From Kriegella sp965368185 (GTDB taxonomy: Bacteria > Bacteroidota > Bacteroidia > Flavobacteriales > Flavobacteriaceae), in contig CBDULZ010000002.1 in assembly GCA_965368185.1 (NCBI GenBank), positions 65,613 through 129,612 of the forward strand: a DNA stretch of 64,000 nt. Reading direction: 5' to 3'. The translations under genes were made by a program, and so were the position numbers. Shown in pieces: positions 36,067-45,245 of the stretch (position 1 is its first letter; every line of letters begins with the position of its first letter). Below the pieces are notes generated by a model. The model was given only the letters and a program-made list of their open reading frames with translations. It was not told the DNA's origin and ran no database searches.

Positions 36067-36510
36067 ATGCATAAAATTGTAAAAATAATATTAATTGTAG
36101 TGGGCTTGATTGGGGCCGTTCTCTGGTTCATGCTTCCTGAAAGGAACATGCCGGCTGGAGAGGCCGCTCAAAGTGGTGCCATGAACGCTATGTTCTGGAT
36201 TACCTATCTTCTTCTTGGGATAGCGGTAGTCTTTAGCCTTGTATTTGCTTTTAAGAACCTGTTTTCAGACCCTGCAAACCTTAAAAAGACCTTATTTGTA
36301 GTTGTTGGTTTTTTATTGGTTGTAGCTATAGCCTACGTGATGTCATCCGGTACCGATGTTAGTATCGAAGAGATGGCCGATAAGGGTCTCTCAACTACAG
36401 AGGGTACTATCAAAAACATTGGAACAGGCCTGAATATGTTCTTTATCCTTACCATAGTTGCTGTTGGAGCAATGTTGTGGGGAGGAGCTAAGAAAATGGG
36501 CAGTAAATAA
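36067..36510 (+). CDS. Four-helix membrane protein in ExbB/ExbD operon
   Basis: 147 residues with four predicted membrane helices (about 5-21, 42-62, 74-92 and 121-140) and short loops. No known catalytic motif. It lies 23 bases after the ExbB-like gene and 14 before the first ExbD-like gene; such a membrane protein at this place recurs in flavobacterial ExbBD operons as I recall. Probably a partner of the energising complex; function inferred from position only. Confidence 0.75.
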   Translation: MHKIVKIILIVVGLIGAVLWFMLPERNMPAGEAAQSGAMNAMFWITYLLLGIAVVFSLVFAFKNLFSDPANLKKTLFVVVGFLLVVAIAYVMSSGTDVSIEEMADKGLSTTEGTIKNIGTGLNMFFILTIVAVGAMLWGGAKKMGSK

Positions 36511-36524
36511 AAAACTTAGAAATT

Positions 36525-37133
36525 ATGGCTAGAAGAGCAGGAGCACCTGAAGTAAATGCCGGTTCGATGGCAGACATAGCATTCTTGTTGCTTATCTTTT
36601 TCTTGGTGACCACCACCATAGAAACAGATGCAGGGTTAGATCGTATGTTGCCGCCTATCGAGCCGCCCGAGACTGATGTGGTTATTAAACAAAAGAACAT
36701 CTTTGAGGTCAATATCAATAAGAATGGTCAATTGTTGGCCGATGACGAGTTGATTGATTTAAAGACGTTGAGGGATAAGGCAAAAGAATTTTTAGATAAC
36801 GGGGGCGACGGTACTTGTACTTATTGTAAGGGCAAGAAAGATGCTTCATCGTCTGATAATCCTACCAAGGCAATTATTTCCTTGAAAAATGATAGGGAGA
36901 CCAAATACGGTACCTATATTACAGTTCAGAATGAACTTGTAGGGGCTTATAACGACCTTCGGAATAGGGAGGCACAACGTCTTTTTGGAAGGGCCTTTAC
37001 TGATATGGAAGCAGAGTATTTAAATCCTGAGACCTCTTCAGATGCCAAAGATGAGCTGAAAGAAAAGGTTAAAAGAATACAGGATTTATTTCCTCAAAAA
37101 CTTTCGGAAGCGGAAACGTCAACTTCCAATTAA
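36525..37133 (+). CDS. ExbD/TolR-like protein with CxxC insert
   Basis: 202 residues. The N-terminal helix NAGSMADIAFLLLIFFLVTTTI contains the conserved membrane aspartate D17 of ExbD/TolR. The periplasmic part is longer than usual: after about 95 residues a GTCTYCKGKKD insert (C98, C101) and a long helical tail (about 130-195). It works with the ExbB-like protein to convey proton-motive force. The cysteine pair could form a disulfide in the periplasm. Confidence 0.88.
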   Translation: MARRAGAPEVNAGSMADIAFLLLIFFLVTTTIETDAGLDRMLPPIEPPETDVVIKQKNIFEVNINKNGQLLADDELIDLKTLRDKAKEFLDNGGDGTCTYCKGKKDASSSDNPTKAIISLKNDRETKYGTYITVQNELVGAYNDLRNREAQRLFGRAFTDMEAEYLNPETSSDAKDELKEKVKRIQDLFPQKLSEAETSTSN

Positions 37134-37154
37134 TAAAAGCTTAAAATAAAGACT

Positions 37155-37637
37155 ATGTCAAAATTCAATAAGAAAAAAGATGGAGATACACCGGCAGTAT
37201 CTACCGCATCGTTACCTGATATTGTATTTATGCTTTTGTTCTTCTTCATGACGGTTACCGTTATGAAAGATAGCACCCTGAAAGTTGAGAATACACTTCC
37301 TAATGCCAGTGAAACAAAAAAGCTGGAAAAAAAGGATAGGGTGATTTACATTTATGTTGGTGCGCCTACCTCTCAATACAAGAGTACTTTTGGTACTGAA
37401 CCGAAAATTCAGCTGAACGATAAATTTTCAGATCCTTCTGATGTTGGTGATTACATTTTGCAAGAACGTGCCAAGAAGGCACAGGAATTACAAAATGTTC
37501 TTACAACAGCGCTCAAAGTAGATAAGAATGCGAATATGGGATTGATATCCGATATCAAGCAAGAGCTTCGAAAGGTTAATGCCTTAAAGGTCAACTATAC
37601 CACCTACGAGGGTGATGCTTTTAATAACTTGCAGTAG
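37155..37637 (+). CDS. ExbD/TolR-like protein (second copy)
   Basis: 160 residues. The STASLPDIVFMLLFFFMTVTVM helix carries the conserved aspartate of ExbD; the periplasmic domain is normal in length. It differs from the preceding ExbD-like protein by lacking the CxxC insert. The pair of unlike ExbD proteins with one ExbB is a common flavobacterial arrangement. Ends before a strong terminator. Confidence 0.9.
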   Translation: MSKFNKKKDGDTPAVSTASLPDIVFMLLFFFMTVTVMKDSTLKVENTLPNASETKKLEKKDRVIYIYVGAPTSQYKSTFGTEPKIQLNDKFSDPSDVGDYILQERAKKAQELQNVLTTALKVDKNANMGLISDIKQELRKVNALKVNYTTYEGDAFNNLQ

Positions 37638-37661
37638 CTTCGATTGTAATTTCAAACTTAT

Positions 37662-37697
37662 AAAAGCGCTCCAAATAGACATTTGGAGCGCTTTTTT
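37662..37697 (+). terminator. Rho-independent terminator after the ExbB/ExbD operon
   Basis: AAAAGCGCTCCAAAT (37662-37676) pairs with ATTTGGAGCGCTTTT (37681-37695) around an AGAC loop, followed by further T. The right arm also contains the TTG of the next promoter. Confidence 0.92.
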
Positions 37698-37712
37698 ATT
37701 TATGTAACTTTG
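37683..37712 (+). promoter_or_regulatory. Promoter nested in the terminator hairpin
   Basis: TTG (37683-37685) and TAACTTTG (37705-37712) match the Bacteroidota -33/-7 consensus with a 19-base spacer. The -33 element lies inside the right arm of the preceding terminator. The start codon at 37719 is only six bases beyond the -7 element, so a leaderless transcript is expected. Confidence 0.6.
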
Positions 37713-37718
37713 TTTTAT

Positions 37719-38414
37719 ATGAGGCATATATTGATTAGGATTTTGATAATTGGTTTTTCCGTGGTGTCTATGAATGCACAGACCTTTGTCAATGATACTT
37801 TAGTTCGAAATTCGAATTATTTGGAAGATCAGTTCTATTTAGGCGTCACGTATAATTTTTTGTTGAGCAAACCGGAGACCGTGACACAGCGAAATTTGTC
37901 ATACGGTCTGCAGGTTGGTTTGATCAAAGATATTCCCTTAAACAAGAAAAGAACTATCGCTTTGGGAGTGGGCCTTGGCCTAGGTATAAACTCCTATTAT
38001 TCGAATATGTTGGTTTCTGAAATAGCCAATGGTTTTTCATATACGGTGTTGGAAAGTGGTACTGATTTTAAGCGCAGCAAGATCGAAACACATTTGATAG
38101 AAATGCCTTTTGAGTTTAGATGGCGAAATTCTACACCCGAAGAGTATAAATTTTGGCGTGCTTATGCCGGTGTCAAACTTGCGTACGTTGCAGGGGCTAG
38201 GTCTAAGTTTATTTCCGACTCCGATAGAATTTCGTTTTACAACACCAATGTTGAAAAATTTCAATATGGTGCTATTTTTAGTTTTGGGTATAATACATTT
38301 AATATTCATATTCATTATGCCCTGAATGCACTTTTTGACAATTCAGCGACGTTGAATGGGGAGGAAATTAATTCGAAACCATTAAGAGTCGGTTTTATAT
38401 TCTATATATTATAG
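37719..38414 (+). CDS. PorT-like outer-membrane beta-barrel protein
   Basis: 231 residues from the ATG at 37719; an upstream start at 37683 would lie inside the terminator. Signal peptide (LIRILIIGFSVVSMNAQ, cleaved near 20), then alternating strands with glycine/aromatic pattern (FYLGVTYNFLLS, IALGVGLGLGINSYY, FRWRNSTPEEYKFWRAYAGVKLAY). The fold resembles PorT/outer-membrane beta-barrel family. The C-terminal six bases overlap the convergent gene on the other strand. No proof that it belongs to the type IX system. Confidence 0.75.
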   Translation: MRHILIRILIIGFSVVSMNAQTFVNDTLVRNSNYLEDQFYLGVTYNFLLSKPETVTQRNLSYGLQVGLIKDIPLNKKRTIALGVGLGLGINSYYSNMLVSEIANGFSYTVLESGTDFKRSKIETHLIEMPFEFRWRNSTPEEYKFWRAYAGVKLAYVAGARSKFISDSDRISFYNTNVEKFQYGAIFSFGYNTFNIHIHYALNALFDNSATLNGEEINSKPLRVGFIFYIL

Positions 38415-39014
38415 CCAGTACCTGATGAGTAGTAATTGCGAAAGTATTCCCACGCAAAAACCAATAAAGATTTCAGTTTTGCTATGTGCTCGCAAATAGA
38501 GCCGTGCGGTACTTACAAGACCAATTAAAAAGGTCAGTAGACTGATAGCCAATGTGAGGTTTACTGAAAAATGTACGCTGAGACCTACAAGAAATGTGAG
38601 CAAGCTTCCGAGGCCCAATAAATGCATACTGCTTTTAATATTAAAAAAAAGAAGCACTAAGGTCGACATAGCGGCAACGATAAGCCCAAGGAAATAATAG
38701 TGAAGCTCTTGTATATAGTAATTCGGAATAACTTTATATACAATCATCAAGAGCAAAAGAATATGAATGTAAAGCGGGTATTTGCGTTCTTTTGCGCTCG
38801 GCATAAAAATAGAGGTCACCATACCCACATTTCTCAAAATAAAATATGCTATGATGGGAATGATAACGGTTAGAATGAAAATGGGAAGTACATTGCCCGT
38901 TTGCACTTCTTCAGGGCTATATTTCGGGGTAACCATGAAATAACCCACTGTTCCCGCGATAGGAACAAAAAGCGGATGGGAAAAGTAAGAAATTAATATG
39001 GCGAGCAGGCGCAT
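38409..39014 (-). CDS. PAP2-like integral membrane protein (degenerate motifs)
   Basis: 201 residues with six membrane helices. Segments SAKERKYPL, SSMHLLGLG and STARLYLRAHSKTEIFIG sit in the order of the three PAP2 phosphatase motifs, but the third lacks the usual aspartate (E instead) and the first lacks KxxxxxxRP. It may be an inactive or diverged lipid phosphatase. Its start overlaps the rpoN stop by one base (TAATG), so it is translationally coupled to rpoN. Confidence 0.6.
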   Translation of the reverse strand: MRLLAILISYFSHPLFVPIAGTVGYFMVTPKYSPEEVQTGNVLPIFILTVIIPIIAYFILRNVGMVTSIFMPSAKERKYPLYIHILLLLMIVYKVIPNYYIQELHYYFLGLIVAAMSTLVLLFFNIKSSMHLLGLGSLLTFLVGLSVHFSVNLTLAISLLTFLIGLVSTARLYLRAHSKTEIFIGFCVGILSQLLLIRYWL

Positions 39015-40477
39015 TAAATTTGTTTTCGCAATCTGGCAACAGGTATGCCGAGCTGTTCGCGGTATTTGGCCACCGTTCTACGTGCGATAGGATATCCCTT
39101 GTCCTTTAATATGGCTGCCAGTTTATCATCTGTCAACGGCTTTTTCTTTTCTTCCTTTTGGATAACCGTTTCCAATATTTTTTTGATCTCCCTCGTAGAA
39201 ACATCCTCTCCCTGCTCGTTCTTCATTGACTCCGAAAAGTATTCCTTTATCAATTTCGTGCCATAAGGGGTGTCGACATATTTACTGTTGGCAACCCTGG
39301 AAACGGTCGAAACATCCATATGTATTTCGTCAGCAATATCCTTTAAGATCATAGGCCGCAAATTGCGCTCATCACCAGTCAGAAAATACTCTTGCTGATA
39401 TTGCATAATGGCGTTCATGGTGACATAGAGTGTCTGTTGACGCTGCCTAATTGCATCGATAAACCACTTTGCGGCATCTAGTTTTTGCTTTATGAACTGT
39501 ACTGTATCTTTTTGTGATTTAGATTTATCTTTGGCGTCTTTATACCCTTTAAGCATATTGCTATACTCTCTCGAAACATGTAATTCGGGAGCATTTCTTC
39601 CATTTAGGGTCAGCTCGAGTTCTCCATCGACTATGCGAATGGAAAAATCAGGAACGACATGCTCGACTATACGGTTGTTTCCTGAATATGATCCGCCTGG
39701 TTTTGGGTTTAATCGTTCAATTTCGGCAATGGCACTTTTTAATTCCTCTTCGGTAATGCCATGCTTTTGAATCAACTTTTTATAATGTTTCTTGGTGAAT
39801 TGTTCAAAAGATTTTTCTAGAATGGAGGTGGCCAACTCAACACTTGGCGTTAGGTCTTTTTGCTTGAGTTGAATAATAAGACATTCTTCCAAAGACCTTG
39901 AAGCAACCCCTGGTGGATCCAATGATTGAACAATTTTTAAAACCTTTTCGATGGTTTGTTCGTCGGTATATATATTTTGGGTAAATGCAAGGTCGTCCAA
40001 AATATCGGATAATGGTCTGCGAATATATCCGCTCTCATCGACGCTCCCCACCAAAAATTCGGCGATACCCCATTCGTCATCGCTTAGATAGACCGTATTT
40101 AGTTGGTTAATTAGGTATTGGTTAAAAGAGGTACCTGCTGCATAGGGCACATTTTTTTCTTCATCATCCGTACTATAATTATTGGCTTTGGTACGATAAT
40201 CGGGTATTTCGTCATCACTGAGGTAGTCATCGATATTGATGTCTTCCGTGTTTATTTCTTCACTTCCGGCTTCGGTATCTCCTTCGTATAGGTCATCAAA
40301 TTCGTCCTCTACACTATCACTTTCCTCTTTACCCCCCTCTAGTGCTGGATTTTCTTCAAGCTCCTGTTTCAAGCGTTGTTCAAAAGCCTGCGTAGGCAAT
40401 TGAATCAACTTCATCAACTGAATTTGCTGAGGAGATAGTTTTTGGGATAATTTAAATTGTAAATGTTGTTTCAGCAT
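39014..40477 (-). CDS. rpoN: RNA polymerase sigma-54 factor
   Basis: 487 residues. The N-terminal glutamine-rich activator-interacting region (LQFKLSQKLSPQQIQLMKLIQLPTQAFEQRL) is followed by an acidic linker, the core-binding domain and the C-terminal RpoN box ARRTVAKYREQLGIP. It directs transcription from -24/-12 promoters with enhancer-binding activators. It is followed by a PAP2-like gene in overlap. Located 42 bases after asnS in the same direction. Confidence 0.96.
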   Translation of the reverse strand: MLKQHLQFKLSQKLSPQQIQLMKLIQLPTQAFEQRLKQELEENPALEGGKEESDSVEDEFDDLYEGDTEAGSEEINTEDINIDDYLSDDEIPDYRTKANNYSTDDEEKNVPYAAGTSFNQYLINQLNTVYLSDDEWGIAEFLVGSVDESGYIRRPLSDILDDLAFTQNIYTDEQTIEKVLKIVQSLDPPGVASRSLEECLIIQLKQKDLTPSVELATSILEKSFEQFTKKHYKKLIQKHGITEEELKSAIAEIERLNPKPGGSYSGNNRIVEHVVPDFSIRIVDGELELTLNGRNAPELHVSREYSNMLKGYKDAKDKSKSQKDTVQFIKQKLDAAKWFIDAIRQRQQTLYVTMNAIMQYQQEYFLTGDERNLRPMILKDIADEIHMDVSTVSRVANSKYVDTPYGTKLIKEYFSESMKNEQGEDVSTREIKKILETVIQKEEKKKPLTDDKLAAILKDKGYPIARRTVAKYREQLGIPVARLRKQI

Positions 40478-40519
40478 AGAGTTTGAATTCTACTTCTCCC
40501 TAAAGTTAAAAAATCAATT

Positions 40520-41953
40520 TTAAAATTCCGCATTTTGCGGTGTTCGTGGAAAAGGTATTACATCTCGTATATTGCCCATACCCGTTGCAAACAGTACAAG
40601 TCGTTCGAAACCGAGTCCGAAACCACTATGGACTGCCGTGCCAAACTTTCGAAGGTCTAAATACCACCATAGTTCTTTCTCATCGATGCCCAATGCCGCC
40701 ATTTTTTCCTTAAGTATATCTAATCGTTCTTCACGTTGCGATCCCCCAACAATTTCACCGATTCCGGGAAAAAGGATATCCATTGCACGAACTGTTTTTC
40801 CATCTTCATTTAAACGCATATAAAATGCCTTTATTTTCGCTGGGTAGTCAAATAAGATAACGGGGCACTTAAAATGTTTTTCGACCAAAAAACGCTCGTG
40901 CTCACTCTGTAGGTCTGCACCCCATTCGTTTATAGGATATTTAAATTTTTTCTTTTTATTGGGTTTGCTATTTCTGAGTATATCAATGGCTTCCGTGTAA
41001 GTAACCCTTTTAAAATTGTTTTCTACGATAAACCGTAACTTTTCTAGCAATGCCATTTCACTACGCTCGGCCTGTGGCTTTGTCTTTTCTTCATCAAACA
41101 GTCTTTTCTCTAAAAATTTGAGGTCTTCTTCGCAGTTGTCCAAAATATATTGGATTACGTTTTTGATAAAATCCTCGGCGAGGTCCATGTTATCGTCAAG
41201 GTTGTAAAAGGCCATTTCAGGTTCGATCATCCAAAATTCGGCCAAATGTCTCGAAGTATTGGAGTTTTCTGCCCTAAAGGTAGGGCCAAAAGTATATACT
41301 TTGCCCAGTGCCATGGCATAAGCCTCGGCTTCCAATTGTCCGGAAACCGTTAAATTGGTCTCTTTGCCAAAAAAATCTTCTTTGTAATTTACATCTCCTG
41401 CTTCGGTCAACGGTGGGTTTTTGTCATCCAATGTAGTCACCCGAAACATTTCACCGGCTCCTTCAGCGTCAGAACCCGTGATAATGGGTGCATGGAAATA
41501 GTAGAACCCATTCTGGCGAAAATATTGATGAATCGCAAAGGATAATGCCGACCTTACGCGCATTACGGCAGCGAAGGTGTTGGTGCGCACTCTTAGGTGT
41601 GCTTTTTCCCGTAAGAACTCCAACGAATGCTTTTTGGGCTGTATAGGGTAGGTCTCGGGATCGGCGCTACCGTGAACCACGATGTCGACAGTTTGAATTT
41701 CAACATTTTGACCTTTACCCTGACTTTCTACTAGTGTTCCTTTGACTTTAATGGCGGCACCGGTAGCAATCTGCTTTAAGAGGTTTTCGTCAAACTTTTC
41801 AAAGTCGACTACACATTGAATATTATTGAGGGTCGACCCATCGTTGAGGGCGATAAAACGATTGCTTCGAAAGGTTTTTACCCATCCGTTTATTTCAACC
41901 TCCTGCAGCACGGGAGCTGTTGTAAGTAGTTCTTTTACGCTAAGTGACATCAT
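40520..41953 (-). CDS. asnS: Asparaginyl-tRNA synthetase
   Basis: 477 residues. An N-terminal OB-fold anticodon-binding domain (VEINGWVKTFRSNRFIALNDGS) leads to the class II core: FTFGPTFRAENSNTSRHLAEFWMIEPE (motif 2 region) and HSGFGLGFERLVLFATG (motif 3). It charges tRNA-Asn. Two ATG codons stand at the start (41953 and 41950); either may be used. Followed by rpoN in the same direction. Confidence 0.95.
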   Translation of the reverse strand: MMSLSVKELLTTAPVLQEVEINGWVKTFRSNRFIALNDGSTLNNIQCVVDFEKFDENLLKQIATGAAIKVKGTLVESQGKGQNVEIQTVDIVVHGSADPETYPIQPKKHSLEFLREKAHLRVRTNTFAAVMRVRSALSFAIHQYFRQNGFYYFHAPIITGSDAEGAGEMFRVTTLDDKNPPLTEAGDVNYKEDFFGKETNLTVSGQLEAEAYAMALGKVYTFGPTFRAENSNTSRHLAEFWMIEPEMAFYNLDDNMDLAEDFIKNVIQYILDNCEEDLKFLEKRLFDEEKTKPQAERSEMALLEKLRFIVENNFKRVTYTEAIDILRNSKPNKKKKFKYPINEWGADLQSEHERFLVEKHFKCPVILFDYPAKIKAFYMRLNEDGKTVRAMDILFPGIGEIVGGSQREERLDILKEKMAALGIDEKELWWYLDLRKFGTAVHSGFGLGFERLVLFATGMGNIRDVIPFPRTPQNAEF

Positions 41954-41979
41954 TTTAAATCAAATCGGAATTAGATTGG

Positions 41980-41987
41980 CAAAGATA
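41980..41987 (-). promoter_or_regulatory. -7 element upstream of asnS
   Basis: On the minus strand this reads TATCTTTG, a full match to TAnnTTTG, 27 bases before the start codon. At 19 bases upstream stands TCG instead of TTG. Confidence 0.45.
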
Positions 41988-42043
41988 ACTTTTTGATAAA
42001 AAGAATCGAAGTATATATGGTATAATAGCTAATCTGAAAACTA

Positions 42044-44443
42044 TTACTTTTCGGAATCGTTTATTTCGATTTCTTCTTTTGGTAGGATATCGATCTGCGG
42101 TTTTTTAAGTACTTCCTTATTCGCAATATTTCGCTCTAAAGAGAGTAACAGTGAGGGGAGTAGAATAAGGTTCGCCAACATTGCAAAAAGCAGTGTCGCC
42201 GAAACCAAAGCCCCCAAAGCAACCGTGCCTCCAAAGTTGGAAATCACAAAGACCGAAAAACCGAAAAAGAGTACGATCGAGGTGTAGAACATACTGACCC
42301 CAGTTTCCCTCAAGGCGGCATAGACCGACTTTTGGATACGCCATTTGTTGGCGATAAGTTCTTGCCGGTATTTCGCCAAAAAGTGAATGGTGTCGTCGAC
42401 AGATATCCCAAAGGCGATGCTAAATACCAAGATAGTAGATGGTTTTATGGGAACTCCTGCGAAACCCATGACCCCAGCTGTAACGACCAAGGGAAGTAAA
42501 TTGGGAATCAGTGAAATAACAATCATTCGAAAGGAGCGGAACAAGTAGGCCATAAACAAGGCAATCAATCCGATTGCCAATGCCAATGACATCACGAGGT
42601 TTTTTACCAGATATTTGGTTCCCTTTAAAAATAGTAGCGCACTACCCGTCATATACACTTCATAGCGGTCAGGTGGAAAGTATTTATCGATGTTTTCTTT
42701 AAGCTTGGCTTCGATAGTTTCCATGCGCGAAGTCTTCACGTCTTTCATAAATGTCGTGATTCGGGCAGTTTGTCCGGTACTATCTACAAAATTTTTAAGC
42801 AGGTTGCTATTGCTCGATGATTTTCGGGCAACATCCATAATGAAATTATTTTCTTGGGTCGTTGGCAGCTGGTAGTATTTGGGAATGCCATTGTAAAAAG
42901 CCTGTTTGGAGTATTTGACCAAATTGACGACGGAAACCGGCTTTGATAATTCCGGTATTTCTTCGATTACATCGCCCAATTGATCCATGCTTTTAAGGGT
43001 TGAAGACTTTAAAACACCATTGGGCCGTTTGGTGTCGACAACGATTTCTACGGGCATAATACCATCGAACTCTTGTTCAAAAAACCGAATATCCTTGAAA
43101 AAACCGGCATTTTTTGGCATGTCTTCAATGGGACTTCCTGAGATATCGATTTGATATATGCCAATTATACTGACTACTAAAAGAATTATCGAGACAATAT
43201 AAACTGAGATCCGACTTTCCCGAACAATGCGTTCCATCCAATTTACAAAAGTATCGATCCACCTCTTGTTCAAATGTTTGAGATGCTTTGTTTTGGGCAA
43301 CGACATAAAGCTATAGACGATGGGGATAATCAACAACGACAATATAAAAATGCCTATGATATTGATCGATGCCACTATACCGAATTCTTTTAGCAACTTA
43401 CTATCTGTAATGATAAAAGTGGCGAAGCCGGAAGCCGTGGTCATGTTGGTCATTAGAGTGGCATTCCCAATTTTCGAAATGACACGTTGTAATGAAAGTG
43501 CCTGATTACCATGTTTCTTTACTTCCTGTTGGTACTTGTTGATTAAGAAGATACAGTTGGGTATACCGATAACGATGATCAATGGAGGAATCAATGCGGT
43601 TAAGACTGTTATCTCATATTGCAAAAGGCCTAAAAAACCAAAAGCCCACATAACCCCTACGATGACTACGCCCATCGATATGAATGTGGCTCGAAAGCTT
43701 CTAAAGAAAAAGAAAAAAATCAATGAGGTAACACCCAAAGCGGCCAGAATGAATTTACCGATCTCATCAATGATATTTTGGGAGTTCATGGTGCGTATAT
43801 AGGGCATACCCGATACGTGCATGTCTAAACCTGTATCCTCTTCGAAATCTGTAATTAAATTGGTCAAATCACGCAATATAAAGTCTTTTCGTACCGACGT
43901 ATTTACGATGTCCTTATCGAGATTCGCAATAGTTCGTATGGTGCCACTCTCTTTATTGAACAACAGGCGGTTGTAAAAAGGTAGGTCATTGAACAAGTGC
44001 CTTCTTAGGCTGTCAACTCCCTGCTCGGTATCCAATTTTGACTTAATTAGGGGTTCAAGAACAAATTGATTTTTATCCTTATCCCGTACCAACTCTTGTA
44101 GATTATCTGTGGAAAGTACAAAATCAACTTCGGGGAAAGCATCGACTTGTTTGCTGAATTTGTTCCACCTCTTGAAGTTTTCCGGAGTGAACAGCGCACT
44201 GTCTTTAACAGCGAATACAATGGCATTGCCTTCTTCGCCAAACTCTTTTAAAAACGATTGATATTCAATATTTACCGGATGGTCGTCAGGTAATAAATTG
44301 GTTTGGGAGTTGCTGAACCGCATATTTTCCCATTGCAAGCCCAAAAAGACGGTAAAGCCTGCAATCAGAACTAATATTAAAATCCTGTTTCTTAGGATTA
44401 TCCGCGCTGTTGCTTCCCAAAAACCCTTTGTTAATTTTGCCAC
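42044..44443 (-). CDS. RND/MMPL family exporter
   Basis: 799 residues with about 12 membrane helices in the RND layout: a first helix at the N-terminus, a large periplasmic loop, five helices (around 220-400), then the same again (around 410-780). The conserved helix-5 region around SIAFGISVDDTIHFL carries paired aspartates used for proton coupling. Members (patched/HpnN-like) move lipids or hydrophobic compounds. No fusion or outer-membrane partners adjoin. A TACCTTTG box at 44471-44464 (minus strand) could be its -7 element. Confidence 0.88.
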   Translation of the reverse strand: MAKLTKGFWEATARIILRNRILILVLIAGFTVFLGLQWENMRFSNSQTNLLPDDHPVNIEYQSFLKEFGEEGNAIVFAVKDSALFTPENFKRWNKFSKQVDAFPEVDFVLSTDNLQELVRDKDKNQFVLEPLIKSKLDTEQGVDSLRRHLFNDLPFYNRLLFNKESGTIRTIANLDKDIVNTSVRKDFILRDLTNLITDFEEDTGLDMHVSGMPYIRTMNSQNIIDEIGKFILAALGVTSLIFFFFFRSFRATFISMGVVIVGVMWAFGFLGLLQYEITVLTALIPPLIIVIGIPNCIFLINKYQQEVKKHGNQALSLQRVISKIGNATLMTNMTTASGFATFIITDSKLLKEFGIVASINIIGIFILSLLIIPIVYSFMSLPKTKHLKHLNKRWIDTFVNWMERIVRESRISVYIVSIILLVVSIIGIYQIDISGSPIEDMPKNAGFFKDIRFFEQEFDGIMPVEIVVDTKRPNGVLKSSTLKSMDQLGDVIEEIPELSKPVSVVNLVKYSKQAFYNGIPKYYQLPTTQENNFIMDVARKSSSNSNLLKNFVDSTGQTARITTFMKDVKTSRMETIEAKLKENIDKYFPPDRYEVYMTGSALLFLKGTKYLVKNLVMSLALAIGLIALFMAYLFRSFRMIVISLIPNLLPLVVTAGVMGFAGVPIKPSTILVFSIAFGISVDDTIHFLAKYRQELIANKWRIQKSVYAALRETGVSMFYTSIVLFFGFSVFVISNFGGTVALGALVSATLLFAMLANLILLPSLLLSLERNIANKEVLKKPQIDILPKEEIEINDSEK

Positions 44444-44650
44444 CCTAATCGTTTTTCAGTGCGCAAAGGTAGAAAATGATTGTCTGTGTTCCTAAATAAG
44501 CGGAATCGAATTAAAGAGGACGGTATTAAGAACAAGAGTGGCTCGAATAGATTGTTAAATTATCCAATATACTCATCACTTCGATTCCTGAAATAGATGA
44601 CTGTCGTTGATGCCGATCAGCGTCGTACTATTTTTAATAGTAGTCGGAAA

Positions 44651-45205
44651 CTAGACCTTCATGATTTCTGCCTCTTTCGCGGCTAAAAAGGCATCAATTT
44701 TTTTACTGTATTTATCAGTAAGTTCCTGTACGTCGACTTCGGCGTTTTTTTGCAAATCTTCAGAAACATCAAGGTCTCGAATTTCTTTATTGGCATCTTG
44801 ACGTGCACTTCGAACCCCTACCTTTGCATGTTCGGCCTCGGCTTTCGCCTGCTTTGTCAGCTGAATTCTACGCTCTTCGGTCAGTGGTGGAACATTGATA
44901 ATGATAAGATCTCCGTTGTTCATGGGGTTGAACCCCAAGTTGGCGTTCATAATTGCTTTTTCAATTTCTTGCAACATGTTCTTTTCCCATGGTTGTACGG
45001 AAATAGTGCGACCATCGGGAGTGTTTATGTTGGCAACTTGTGATAAAGGTGTCTGGGATCCGTAGTATTCCACCTTTACCGAAGATAGCATGGCCGGGCT
45101 GGCCTTTCCGGCGCGTATCTTTATGAATTCCCTTTCCAAATGGGTTATGGCTGCATCCATAGCCTCTTTTGTTGCGTCTAATATAAATGTTATTTCTTCG
45201 TTCAT
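44651..45205 (-). CDS. frr: Ribosome recycling factor
   Basis: 184 residues, normal length. The three-helix bundle with ITHLEREFIKIRAGKASPAM, INTPDGRTISVQPWEK, and RRIQLTKQAKAEAEHAKVGVRSARQDAN is diagnostic. It splits post-termination ribosomes with EF-G. It follows pyrH by 40 bases, the usual order in bacteria. Confidence 0.96.
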   Translation of the reverse strand: MNEEITFILDATKEAMDAAITHLEREFIKIRAGKASPAMLSSVKVEYYGSQTPLSQVANINTPDGRTISVQPWEKNMLQEIEKAIMNANLGFNPMNNGDLIIINVPPLTEERRIQLTKQAKAEAEHAKVGVRSARQDANKEIRDLDVSEDLQKNAEVDVQELTDKYSKKIDAFLAAKEAEIMKV

Positions 45206-45245
45206 AATCTGAATTTTAAAACCAAACTAACAAAAATTAAACCAA

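Noticed and set aside
37683..37718. Longer start for the PorT-like gene
   Set aside because: It lies within the terminator hairpin and would spoil the signal peptide.
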